The position numbers and the translations under genes are program-made. The notes beneath the pieces are model-generated. The model was not told where the DNA came from. It saw only the letters and a program-made list of their open reading frames with translations, and searched no databases. DNA of 64,000 nucleotides from DASUPK01 sp963724665 (GTDB lineage Bacteria; Actinomycetota; Thermoleophilia; Solirubrobacterales; 70-9), in NCBI GenBank assembly GCA_963724665.1, contig CAVRVH010000007.1, positions 930,001-994,000 on the forward strand, given 5' to 3'. Below are positions 9,291 through 18,430 of this stretch, one piece after another (within the stretch, counting starts at the first letter, position 1; every line of letters starts with the position of its first letter).

Positions 9291-9994
9291 CGGTTTGCCG
9301 CCTCCACGGCTGAGCTGTGAACGTGCGGCCGTGACGGCACCCTCGCCGCGGTCCTCTCCCTTTGCACGATTGGCAAGTCGAGGATGCCGGGTCCGAAGCC
9401 CTCGTCGGGGTCAACAACGACGGCCGCAGCCTCCCTTCGCGTTCGCACACCGAGCTTCGCCAACGCCGCTGAGACGTGGCTCTTGACCGTACTCGTCGTG
9501 AGGCCCACGGCAGTGGCGATCCCGGCGTTACCGACCCCGATCGCCATCAGACCCAACACCTGCCGCTCACGGTAGGAGAGCCTCGGCTTGACGGCATGTC
9601 GGTGAAATCGCCTCGGCACGGCGAGCTGTCCCGCGCGGACGGCGCCCACAGTGGGCACCAGCGCCTCTCCCAACCGGTCCTCGAAGACAACCCCCCGAGC
9701 TCCCGCCCGGACGGCCGTCGCCACGTCGGCCCCGGTCTCCGGCACGATCGCAACGACCCTCGCGAGGGCGCTGAGGCGGTGGATCTCGCGAGCTCTCGCC
9801 TCACGGCTGCCCGCGTGCGAGATCACCGCGACACGTCCGGCGCGGTCGGCTTCCGCGCGCCGCCGCGTTCGAAGTCCCGCGCTCGAGAGGACGCGAACAG
9901 CGCGCCGTAGACACACCTCGTCGAAGATGACCAGATCAACGTACGTGTCGTTGGCGCCACGTGAATCTCCATGACTCAACGAAAAGCTGGCCAC
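9287..9994 (-). CDS. LuxR-family regulator, tandem paralogue
   Basis: A 235-residue protein with a receiver-like N-terminal half (VDLVIFDEVCLRRAVRVL; VVAIVPETGADVATAVRAGA) and a C-terminal LuxR/NarL HTH (LSYRERQVLGLMAIGVGNAG, then STVKSHVSAALAKLGVRTRR). As in its neighbour, a canonical Asp-containing acceptor loop is not obvious (RVAVISHAG). It shares domain order with 8625-9290 and is first of the coupled pair. It sits between the ECF sigma remnant (10001-10620, 6-base gap) and the other regulator, so the three may have been one transcript. Phosphorylation-independent regulation is inferred. Confidence 0.85.
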   Translation of the reverse strand: MASFSLSHGDSRGANDTYVDLVIFDEVCLRRAVRVLSSAGLRTRRRAEADRAGRVAVISHAGSREARAREIHRLSALARVVAIVPETGADVATAVRAGARGVVFEDRLGEALVPTVGAVRAGQLAVPRRFHRHAVKPRLSYRERQVLGLMAIGVGNAGIATAVGLTTSTVKSHVSAALAKLGVRTRREAAAVVVDPDEGFGPGILDLPIVQRERTAARVPSRPHVHSSAVEAANR

Positions 9995-10000
9995 TACGCC

Positions 10001-10620
10001 TCAGCTCGCTCTGGCAAACGGCGCCCTCACAACGGGCGCCAGGTCTCGCTCGGCCAGGCTGCTCCTGAGCGCGCAGCGACCGCGATGGTGAAGGGCGTGT
10101 ACGGAGCTCTCGCTCTTGCCCAGCAGCTTGGCGATCTCCCTTGGAGATAGCCCGAGGACATGCCGTAGAACCAGCACAGAACGCTGGTCACGATGCAACA
10201 GTGCCACCGCTTCCCGGAAGCCTGATGGCCGAAGCCAATCGGGTTCGCCTCCTTCGACTGGTCCCGTGCCCACCTCTTCGCGTGGAATGGGACGCCGCCG
10301 GCGAAGGTCATCAATTGCGTCGTTTCTTGCCACGCACAGCAGCCAAGCGAGGAACGGCACGTCTCCTCGTTCGTACCGGTCGATGGCCATGAGTCGATGA
10401 ACACCTCTTGGGTCAGATCCTCGGCCTGGTGCTCATCGCGGATCATGTGGCGCAGGAAGCCGTATACCTTCGGCCGGCATATGCCGTAGATATCGCTGAG
10501 TCCCCCCGGATCTCCGCGCTTTGCACGAATGATCGCGCGCTCGATCAGCTCGACGTCGTCGTCGACATGGACCGCATGGCGCCGGGCCCCTTGGGGTTGC
10601 AGCAGAAGCATCCCCCACAA
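10001..10620 (-). pseudogene. ECF-type RNA polymerase sigma factor, one frameshift
   Basis: The first frame gives sigma region 2 (DIYGICRPKVYGFLRHMIRD, then EDLTQEVFID). Near 10388-10396 the frame shifts. The second frame continues with MAIDRYERGDVPFLAWLLCV and RNDAIDDLRRR (end of region 2), then region 4 (LHRDQRSVLVLRHVLGLSPR, KLLGKSESSVHALHHRGR). One base change would restore a single protein of about 206 residues. No anti-sigma gene is seen beside it. It is divergent from the glycosyltransferase operon at 10822, with a 201-base region between that should contain both promoters. It may have been a regulator of that operon. Confidence 0.75.
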
Positions 10621-10821
10621 CCTAATTCGCCGCAGTTTGCGGCTTGTTCGTATGGGCGTTAGTCAGGAATTAGCCCAAGTTTTCGCTCACCCGAATTCCA
10701 TCCTTTCGGCGAAAGTTCTGTCGCTCCGAGCAAGTTCTCCTCCCTTCGCTCGTGGAACAACGTCACAACCCGGGGGCCGGGACGCCGGGCGATGCCATTT
10801 CCGTGAGGAGGGAATGAGGTT

Positions 10822-13139
10822 ATGAAGCCGAGCACCGAAGCGCAGAGCGCCGCCCCGGCACCTTCAATCACGGTGGGTCGACATCGGCTCAGTCAACTCC
10901 CCGTCGAGCTGTCGATCATCGTGCCGACCCGCAACGAGTTCGGCAACGTTCGACCGCTTGTCGAGCTCATTCGCTCCGCCCTGACTAACGTGCCGGCGGA
11001 GGTTGTCTTCGTCGACGACAGCGACGACCGCACACCCGAGGCGGTCATGGATCTGGCGATCGGGAGAATCTCGATATCCGCCTCATCCACCGTGAGCCTG
11101 GCCGGCGAGGCGGTGGCCTCAGCGGGGCTGTGGTGGCGGGGATTCGTGCGGCAAGGTCCCCCTGGATCTGCGTCATGGATGCCGACCTTCAGCATCCTCC
11201 CGCGACGATCAGTCGCATGCTTGTCAATGCGCGGGCTGAAAAGAGCGATCTGGTCATCGCAAGCCGGTACTGCGATGGGGGGAGCCCCGGGGCGTTGGCC
11301 GGGTCCGCTTGTGGCTGTCCCGAGCTTCCGCAAGGGTCGGCCAAATAGCCTTCCCGCGCCGGCTGCAGGCCGTTCGGACCCGATGAGCGGCTTCTTCCTC
11401 GTTCGCCGCGCCGCCCTCAACCTCGATGCTCTGCAGCCTCGGGGTTTCAAGATTCTCCTTGAGATCGTGATTAGGACCTCCGGCTCTGGATTTGGAGGTC
11501 CCGTTAAGCTTCGGCGAGCGCCACGCGGGCGCGACGAAGGCCTCGTTCCGAGAGGGTCTGGGCTTCTCGCGCACCTATGGCACCTCCGCATGGGCCAGTT
11601 GGCGACACGGCTGGGCCGATTCGGCGTCGTTGGTGCTACTGGGCTGGCTGTGAACACAGCGCTACTGGCGCTGCTCGTTGAGCCCCGGGGGTTGAACTTG
11701 TGCTGGCCGCAATCCTGGCGTCCCAAGGCTCGACGCTTTGGAACTTCACGTGACTGAGATGTGGGTATTCCGGCGACCTCCCGCCGTGGGGACGGCGACT
11801 CGTCGCATGGCCATGTTCTTCGTCATGAACAACGTGGCAAACCTGCTGGGATACCATGCTCGTGGCACTTACGTCGGGGCTCGGGATCAACTACCTGATC
11901 TCCAATGTGGTCACCCTGGCGGCGGTCTTCGTCGGCCGGTTCGCGATCTCGGACAGCTGGATTTGGGCTGGAGCAGGCGGCCCGGGGCAGGCGCAGACAA
12001 CCTGGAACTACGACATCCATGGGATCGTCTCGGTCTGTTCGGATGGCCGACTTCCGGAGCTGGAGCGCTTTCGAATCTCGGAGGAGTTCGACGACCCCAC
12101 GATCCGTGTGCGCCTCGGCGAGCTGCCCGAGGTCGAAGGAAAGGATCCGGCCGATCGGATTCTCTACACGGAGGTACGCTCGTTGGGGTTTGGGATGTGC
12201 CTGCATGTCGGCGAGCGCAGCGACATCGTTGCCAGCAGATGGCTGGAGCGGTCCCCCCACGTCCTGTACACGAACGTCGTCGAGCCCGTCCTCCGCTGGA
12301 CCTTCGTGCGAAAGGGTTACGCGTTGGTGCATGCCGCCTGCCTGTCCGCCAACGGCCGGGCCTTCCTGATCACGGCGAGGACGGACACCGGCAAGACGAC
12401 GACGATCCTGAAGAACCTGGACGCCCACCCCTACACGTTCCTCTCCGACGATCTGACCATCATCTCTCCCGACGGCCGGGTCTTGGCCTACCCGAAGCCG
12501 CTGACGATCAGTCGCCACACACTGGGCGCGGTCAAGACCCCGCTACTTCGCCGACGGGAGAGGCTGGGGCTGTTCCTCCAGAGCCGCATACATTCGCGGT
12601 CCGGACGGGTCTTCGCGCTCGTGCTCGCGAAAACGCGAATACCCGCCGCGACGCTGAATGCGATCGTCCAGTGGATCGTTCCGCCGCCGAAGTACCACGT
12701 CGAGCGTCTCGTCCCAGGTGTGACGATCGCACCCGAAGCCCAGCTCGCCGGTATGGCCGTGATCCAGCGCGGCGGGAAAGGCGATGACCGCCTGGATCCC
12801 GACGAGGCGCTCGAAACGCTGATGGGCAATTGCGAGGACGCCTACGGTTTCCCGCCCTACCCCGCGATCAAGGAGTTCCTCCACAGCGGCAATGGTCGCA
12901 ACCTCAAGGTCGAGGAGCGCGAGATCGTCTCCAGTGCGCTGTTGGGAGTTCCCGCCGTCGTGATGCGGAGCGAGACCATGGATTGGTCCGAGCGCCTGCC
13001 GGCCCTGCTGCCCGACGCCATGCACGGCAACGGCAACGGCAAAGCGCACAGGTTCGCTCCGTCGGGCGCCGACGCACTGGGGCAGGCCGAGGCGACGTTC
13101 GAACAGATTGGCCCCGGCTCAACCTCGAGCGGCGCCTAA
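10822..13139 (+). pseudogene. GT2 glycosyltransferase-GtrA-HPr-kinase-like P-loop fusion, N-terminal half multiply frameshifted
   Basis: Reading across frames gives one long protein. A GT2 domain like dolichol-phosphate mannosyltransferase comes first: ELSIIVPTRNEFGNVRPLVE, EVVFVDDSDD, then WICVMDADLQHPP and DPMSGFFLVRR in shifted frames. A GtrA-type membrane domain follows (FGVVGATGLAVNTALLALL; ISNVVTLAAVFVGRFAISDS). Then an intact segment from 11856 carries an HPr-kinase-like nucleotide-binding domain with P-loop ARTDTGKTTT (about 12377-12406) and LSDDLTIISPDG. I count about eight frame changes between roughly 11060 and 11855 and none afterwards. The start ATG at 10822 has a good Shine-Dalgarno (GAGGAGGG). 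An intact form would transfer sugars to a polyprenol carrier; the kinase-like domain's role is unknown. Confidence 0.7.
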
Positions 13140-13156
13140 GGGCGGGGACTCCGCGG

Positions 13157-14864
13157 GTGCGCTGGAAAGCGACAAAGAGGGGCGTTCCCCGAACCTTGGA
13201 GACCCGAGCCCCGGACGCCGTCGCGGATCCGCCCACGGTTTCAGCGCCCCCTCGGCCAGCAAGACCTCCGACCGCCCCGGGTCCTCCTTCCTCGTCTGAA
13301 CTTGCGCCGCAATCCAAGCCGAGATGGACTGAAGGCCGCTTGCTCTGGGTGCTGCTCGGGGGGATCCTCGCGATCGCGGCCGGGCTTCGCATCTGGCAGA
13401 TCGCGGCGCTCGGCTACAACAGCGACGAGGCGGTCTACAGCGGGCAGGCAGCGACGATCGCGCACGTCAATGGGTTGGACGCGTTCTTTCCCGCGTTTCG
13501 GGCCCACCCGGTACTGATCCAGACGCTTCTCTCGATCGGCTACCGGCTTGGCGGCGGTGAGGTGTTCGGGCGCGTTGCCAGCGCCCTCGTCGGGGTTGCG
13601 ACCATCTTCGCCGTCTACCGGTTGGGGGACTTGCTGTACGGACGGCGAGCCGGTCTAACGGCGGCGCTGCTTCTCGCGCTCATGCCTTACCACGTGGTGG
13701 TGACCAGGCAGGTCCTGCTCGACGGTCCGATGACCTTCTTCGCCACGGTCACCCTCTACCTGCTCACCCTCTTCGCCTCCACCCGGCGTGTGTGGTGGCT
13801 CTACGCCGCGGCTGGCGCGATGGGCCTGACCTTCTTGAGCAAAGAGACCGCAATCGTGATGCTCGGGATCGATATACGTCTTCCTGGCGCTCACGCCGCA
13901 GATAAGGGTCCAGCTTCGGCACCTCGCGGGCTCCTTCGGCGTGTTCGTCCTCTTCGTCGCGACCCTGCCGGTCACTTTGGCGATCGCCGGGCAGACGCAC
14001 ACTGGCGGAGACTTCCTCGCCTGGCAGATCTCCAGGCGCCCGAATCACGATTTGCTCTTTTATCCGGCGGTCGTCACGCCGGCGATCGGGCTGCTGGTCG
14101 TTTTCGCGGCTGTCGCTGGCTGCCTGTGCCTTCGGCGCCGCGCCACCTGGCGGGAGACCTTGCTGCTGTCGTGGATCGTCGTGCCAGTTCTCTTCTTCGA
14201 GCTCTGGGCCGTGAAGGGCTATCAGTACCTGCTGCCGGTAGCGCCGGCCGTGGCCCTCCTCGCGGCGCGGGCCCTGACCTCCGACCAGCTGTGGCGGGTG
14301 GCGGCATCCAGGGTCGAGCAACTTGGGCTTCCGGCACGCTTCGGGCGCGCCCTCGCTGATCGACGCATCCAGACGGCTGCCCTTGCCGTCGTGGCGATCA
14401 GCCTGCTGATCCCGACCTTGCACAGGATCCAGCCCTCGGACTCAGAATCCGTCCTGGCCGGTTCCGGGGGCGTCCCGGGGGGGCGTGAGGCAGGGCAATG
14501 GATCGAGCGAAATACCCCCCAAGGAGCCCGGATGATGACTATCGGCCCATCGATGGCGAACATACTCGAGTACTACGGGCGCCGCAGGGCGAATGGCCTC
14601 GCTGTCAGTCCAAATCCGCTCGCCCGGAACCCGGTGTATGAGCCGCTGTCAAATCCCGACCGGTTGATCCGTGACGGTCAGCTCCAGTACGTGGTGTGGG
14701 ATGCGTTCTCCGCAGAGCGCTCCAGCTTCTTCGCCGCCAAGCTTCTCGGCTACGTCGATCGGTTCCACGGTCGGGTCCTCCACACCGAGACGGTGGCTGC
14801 GACGACGCCTTCGGGGCGCGAGACCCGCAAGCCGATAATCACGATCTACAGCGTCCGCCCGTGA
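13157..14864 (+). pseudogene. GT39-type (ArnT/PMT-like) membrane glycosyltransferase, one frameshift
   Basis: The protein has a Pro-rich cytoplasmic N-terminus (about 55 residues) and then many hydrophobic helices. The motif YNSDEAVYSGQAATIAHVNG after the first helix is the catalytic-loop pattern of GT39/GT83 enzymes, in which the Asp-Glu pair lies near the membrane surface. FLSKETAIVML follows. Near 13867 the frame changes and continues as YVFLALTPQIRVQLRHLAGS, running to 14864. These enzymes use polyprenyl-phosphate sugars as donors, matching the GT2-GtrA gene 17 bases upstream. The C-terminal soluble domain (GREAGQWIERNTPQGARMMT) is typical of this group. The GTG start at 13157 is chosen because it follows the upstream stop closely. 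Confidence 0.75.
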
Positions 14865-16267
14865 GACGAGTGCGATCCATCCTTGCCGCGCTCCTGACGA
14901 TCACGGCTCCCCTGGTTGCGACAGCTGACGCAGCAGGTCGGCAGCGCGATCAGACCACGACCCCGATCCAGCACGTCGTAGTGCTCATGCAGGAGCACCA
15001 CTCCTTCGACAGCTACTTCGGCACCTACCCGGGGGCCGATGGCATTCCGGCCGGAACCTGCATGCCGGTTGACCCAGGCCGGCCGGACCTAGGGTGCGTC
15101 AAGCCGCATCTGATTGCCAATGGACGCGTCGAGGACCATCCCGTGAGCGCCGCGACCGCGGCCGCTCAGCTCGATGGGGGTCGAATGGATGGGTTCCTGA
15201 GCGCGATCCAAGCTCAGAGCGGACGGCTGGATCCGAACGTCATGGGTCGGTACAGCGGCAGGGACCTGGCGTACTACTGGAAGATCGCCGATCACTATGT
15301 GCTCTTCGACCATTTCTTTGCCTCGTCGAGCGGCGGCAGCATCAGCAACCGCATGTATTGGGTCACCGGGCGGCCCGGCATCCCCGACCCGTCGCAGGAG
15401 CTGATCCCCGAAGGTGGGTTCGATCTGCCCACCATCTTCGATCGCCTCGAGGCCAAGGGGATCTCCTGGAAGTTCTACGTGCAGAGCTACGACCCGAACA
15501 TCAACTTCCGCACCCGCACGACCGCTTATCGGGGGTCGCCGGCCGTGGGCGGGTCGCTCCTCAACCTGCCCCACGACAGCGGGTCGCAGACGGCTCGGGT
15601 GCCGCTGCTCGACATGGCCCGCTACGTCGATGATCCTGACCTCGCTCGAAGGATCGTGCCCATTCAGCAGTACTACAAGGACCTGGCCACCGGGAACCTC
15701 CCCGCCGTCTCCTACATTGCTTCCTCCGGCTCCAGCGAACGGGCGCCGGGGAGCATTGACTCTGGCCAAGCACTGGTCCGCAATCTGATCACCTCCCTTG
15801 CGACGAGCACTTCGTGGTCGACGTCGGCATTCATGTGGACCTATGACGACTGGGGCGGTTCATACGACCACGTTCTCCCACCCGCCGTCGACAGGTTCGG
15901 CTATGGCTTTCGCGTCCCCGCGCTTCTGGTCAGCCCGTACGCGAAGCCCGGAACAGTCGAGCACAGCACGCTCGACTTCACGTCGATACTCAAGTTCGTC
16001 GAGACCAACTGGCAGCTGCGGCCGCTCGCGCGCCGCGATCGCACCGCTGGGAGCATCGCTGGCGCTTTCGACTTCTCCGCTCCGCCGCGCTCGCCGATCC
16101 TGCTGGGCAATAGCGGGAATGCCGGTTTGCCCCGTTCCCGGACGGCCGTTGCCTACTTCGCGTACGGACTCAGTCTTGCGGTCTTCACCTTGATCTTGGC
16201 GCTAAGCGTCCGCAGCGCACGCCGGTCGGCCAGCCGCCAGACGATTGACGAGGTCCGCTCCAGATGA
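14861..16267 (+). CDS. Phospholipase-C-like phosphoesterase, secreted and membrane anchored
   Basis: A 468-residue protein of the bacterial phosphoesterase/acid-phosphatase-like family that includes phospholipase C. It has a signal peptide, then IQHVVVLMQEHHSFDSYFGT at about residue 42, a DHYVLFDHFFASSSGGS segment, and MWTYDDWGGSYDHVLPP with acidic metal ligands. A C-terminal transmembrane helix (FAYGLSLAVFTLILALSV) ends in basic residues. Family members usually have Asn where this one has the first His of EHHSFD, so activity may differ. The GTG start overlaps the GT39 stop (GTGA) and its own stop overlaps the next ATG (ATGA), so the genes are translationally coupled. The enzyme is predicted to act outside the membrane on phospholipids or lipid-linked phosphates. 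Confidence 0.85.
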   Translation: MRRVRSILAALLTITAPLVATADAAGRQRDQTTTPIQHVVVLMQEHHSFDSYFGTYPGADGIPAGTCMPVDPGRPDLGCVKPHLIANGRVEDHPVSAATAAAQLDGGRMDGFLSAIQAQSGRLDPNVMGRYSGRDLAYYWKIADHYVLFDHFFASSSGGSISNRMYWVTGRPGIPDPSQELIPEGGFDLPTIFDRLEAKGISWKFYVQSYDPNINFRTRTTAYRGSPAVGGSLLNLPHDSGSQTARVPLLDMARYVDDPDLARRIVPIQQYYKDLATGNLPAVSYIASSGSSERAPGSIDSGQALVRNLITSLATSTSWSTSAFMWTYDDWGGSYDHVLPPAVDRFGYGFRVPALLVSPYAKPGTVEHSTLDFTSILKFVETNWQLRPLARRDRTAGSIAGAFDFSAPPRSPILLGNSGNAGLPRSRTAVAYFAYGLSLAVFTLILALSVRSARRSASRQTIDEVRSR

Positions 16268-17556
16268 AGCTCTCGTCCCGGCTTTCCGCAGCAGCGTTAA
16301 CGATTGCGGCCTCGCTGGCAATGGGTGCCGATCAGTCCGCTCTCGCTCAGCACACGGAAAGGCAGCAAACCGCGGCTGTTCAAACGGTCCCCCCGTTGGG
16401 GGGGAGCGGGATCAACTCCGGTCTCACTCCGGCGTTTGCTGGCTATCACCAGGTTAGGTTTCGCTTTGTTGACCCGCGCGGCAAACCAGTCAATTCCAAA
16501 CGCATCGCGTTCGTGAGGCTGAGGTCGGGGACGGGGACCACGCGCCGCGTGACGGGACGTGATCCGGTTTGGCTGCCAGCCGAGCGCATCGTTCCGCTCG
16601 AAGGCGGGCTTTCGCGCAAGAGCGTCGAGTGGAGTGTCCAGTCGGTGATGGTGGACGGCTCCAACGTCGTTAACCGAGGGCAGCAGCGGTTCGTTCCAGG
16701 TGAGCAGCGAGATGTCTCGATCTCGGTCCTTTTCTTCCAGGCCACGTTTTCGGTTCGCGACACGCTGTTCGGGTTCCCCCTCGGCTCAGCCATCCGATTG
16801 CGGTTCCCCGACGGGCACGTGAGGCGCTACCCGCTCGCGAACAGGGCAACGCTTCAGCTGCAGGCGCTGGCACGAGGCCAGTACGAGGTGAGCGTCGACG
16901 CCGGCGGCCTCTCGTTCACGCAACCGGTATCCCTCTCACGCGATCAGAGAGTTGCACTGAATGTGACCAGTTACCTCGATGTCGCCCTGGTGGGCGGCGC
17001 GATCGGCGCGATCCTCCTCGGTCTGCTCCTCGTTCGCCGGCCTCGGCTTCGGGCGGCGATTCGCGATCGGTTACAGCACGTCCGTGAACAACTGAGGCGG
17101 GCGGGCCAGGGGGCGACTGGCCTTCCGATCTTTCGGATCGCGGGGGTAGCGGCGATCCTGGTTTTGGTGCTGGTATTCCTGGTCGGATTGTTTTCCGGCA
17201 CCGATGGCGGCGATTCTTCCCAGCAAGAGCCCAAGGTCGCGTTCGTTCCGCCAGCCGCTCCGGTAGTCGGTGGGGAGGCCCAAGAGAAGGCTCAGAAGAC
17301 CAAGCCTCCAGGGCCGCAGGAAGATCGCAACCAGCGGGCCCGGGAGCAAGCCCCTGGCGCGGGTCAACCGGGGGACGCCGGCGGCGTGGCGCCCGTGGTC
17401 ACACCGGGGCCGAAACCCCCGCAGACATCCCGGCCGAAGCCCCCGCAGACATCCCGGCCGAAGCCCCCGCAGGCACCACCCCCAGTCTCGGAAGGCCCCC
17501 CGGCACCGGTCGAGCCAACTGTCACAGTCGCCAACAACAACACCGGACCGCCTTAG
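16264..17556 (+). CDS. Two-pass membrane protein with extracytoplasmic beta domain and Pro-rich tail
   Basis: I do not recognise this 430-residue protein. It has a signal peptide (ending near ALAQ), a beta-rich domain of about 190 residues (YHQVRFRFVDPRGKPVNSKR; SIRLRFPDGHVRRYPL is similar in style), a first transmembrane helix (VALVGGAIGAILLGLLLV) at about 239-257, a basic cytoplasmic loop, a second helix (AGVAAILVLVLVFLVGLF) at about 292-310, and a Pro/Lys-rich tail with PKPPQTSR repeats. The start ATG overlaps the phosphoesterase stop, so it is probably made with that enzyme. The tail could reach into the wall. It is the last gene of the operon beginning at 10822. Confidence 0.7.
   Translation: MKLSSRLSAAALTIAASLAMGADQSALAQHTERQQTAAVQTVPPLGGSGINSGLTPAFAGYHQVRFRFVDPRGKPVNSKRIAFVRLRSGTGTTRRVTGRDPVWLPAERIVPLEGGLSRKSVEWSVQSVMVDGSNVVNRGQQRFVPGEQRDVSISVLFFQATFSVRDTLFGFPLGSAIRLRFPDGHVRRYPLANRATLQLQALARGQYEVSVDAGGLSFTQPVSLSRDQRVALNVTSYLDVALVGGAIGAILLGLLLVRRPRLRAAIRDRLQHVREQLRRAGQGATGLPIFRIAGVAAILVLVLVFLVGLFSGTDGGDSSQQEPKVAFVPPAAPVVGGEAQEKAQKTKPPGPQEDRNQRAREQAPGAGQPGDAGGVAPVVTPGPKPPQTSRPKPPQTSRPKPPQAPPPVSEGPPAPVEPTVTVANNNTGPP
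17410..17478 (+). repeat. Tandem 21-base repeat encoding PKPPQTSR units
   Basis: Three near-identical 21-base units (two plus a diverging third) encode successive PKPPQTSR-type heptads in the tail of the protein at 16264-17556. Such repeats can change copy number by slippage. Copy number in relatives is unknown. Confidence 0.7.
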
Positions 17557-17723
17557 GCGGGCGCAATAACAAACGACGGACCGGACGGCTTAAGGTCCGC
17601 GTTGAGCCGTGCGAGGCTTGTGCGAGTCTCCGACGTGATCAATCACCGAGTCATTGGTCAGCCGCGTGGCGCCGAAGCGACTTGGAATCCGACCGGCTGC
17701 TCCGGCCCTGATCAAGTCATGGG

Positions 17724-18002
17724 GTGGTCTGCCGACCGCGTCGGGTGCTCAGCTCCGGGCGCACCTGCTCGGCCTATGATTGGGGCCGGGCGGGGAAGCA
17801 GCATGACCCCGATCCAGCACAAGAGGCAGAGCTTGTTGAAGAGTTCCTAACAGCGTTCCGTGCAAAGGACCTTCGCATCGAGCCACTGACAACAGGTGGA
17901 GCAGGCGTGTGCAACATCTACGACCCTGAGCCCCGTAAGGCAGTAGGTGAGGCAGAGCTTATGCTCCATGAAGAGACAGGAGAGGGCCAAGTTCCTCAGT
18001 GA
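17724..18002 (+). CDS. Possible hypothetical protein of mobile-element origin
   Basis: From about base 17815 the frame reads as a plausible acidic protein (EAELVEEFLTAFRAKDLRIE; NIYDPEPRKAVGEAEL) using codons with A or T in third position, unlike the GC-rich neighbours. The first 30 codons (from 17724) are Arg/Cys-rich and probably not coding, so the true start is uncertain or lost. The stretch 17557-17723 holds nothing I can identify. It overlaps the small ORF at 17968 by 35 bases. The base composition and the integrase remnant downstream suggest it belongs to the element spanning about 17.7-20.0 kb. Confidence 0.35.
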   Translation: MVCRPRRVLSSGRTCSAYDWGRAGKQHDPDPAQEAELVEEFLTAFRAKDLRIEPLTTGGAGVCNIYDPEPRKAVGEAELMLHEETGEGQVPQ

Positions 18003-18120
18003 CAATCAGGAGGCTCTAGAGGCTGAGGCGAAGGCGCAGGAGTCGGAGAGGCTAAAGACTGCCATTGATACTGGCGACGTTGACACTATGCGTGACGTGC
18101 TCTCGGGGGTCACAGATTAG
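17968..18120 (+). CDS. Small acidic hypothetical protein (50 aa)
   Basis: An ATG frame of 50 residues beginning MKRQERAKFLSDNQEAL and ending DTMRDVLSGVTD. It is strongly helical in composition (Glu, Ala, Lys) with AT-richer codons than the surrounding core genes. An AGGCAGAG stretch 8-15 bases upstream could serve as a ribosome site. It looks like a small phage or plasmid gene, but no family is recognised. Confidence 0.4.
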   Translation: MKRQERAKFLSDNQEALEAEAKAQESERLKTAIDTGDVDTMRDVLSGVTD

Positions 18121-18430
18121 GTAAACAGCTTCTCTAGCCAGCCGCACCATAGGATCGTCACATCGGATGCAGCGGCGAACACCACTCCTCCACATACAGT
18201 GAGTTGGGGCACACCTTCTCACGCTGAGGAGAGCAAGGTTAGGGAGACAGCGGGGCCGCGCCTTCCACTCACAGGGGGCGGGCTCCGCACGCTCTTGAGT
18301 CCCGCCGTGCCGGGGCTTGGAGCGTAGACGCGCCGTCTGGGAAGGCAAAGGTTAACACTTACAGGCGTCAGATTGAAATTCGCCCAACGTTTCACTGCCC
18401 GCAGGGTAAAGGCGGCCGTAGAATGTACCT
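18121..18430. other. Intergenic stretch in the mobile-element remnant
   Basis: No convincing gene lies in these 310 bases. A minus-strand frame (18052-18348) contains RRCIRCDDPMVRLAREAVYL with a CxxC pair and could be part of a small zinc-binding protein, but it overlaps the ORF at 17968 and has no clear start. The right-hand part (18340-18430) is AT-richer and probably holds the promoter of the mini-gene cluster starting at 18431. Confidence 0.3.

Noticed and set aside
10740..10800. GGAAC at 10,754 as an ECF -35 element
   Set aside because: No matching -10 element at the expected spacing, so I did not annotate a promoter, though both divergent promoters must lie in 10,621-10,821.
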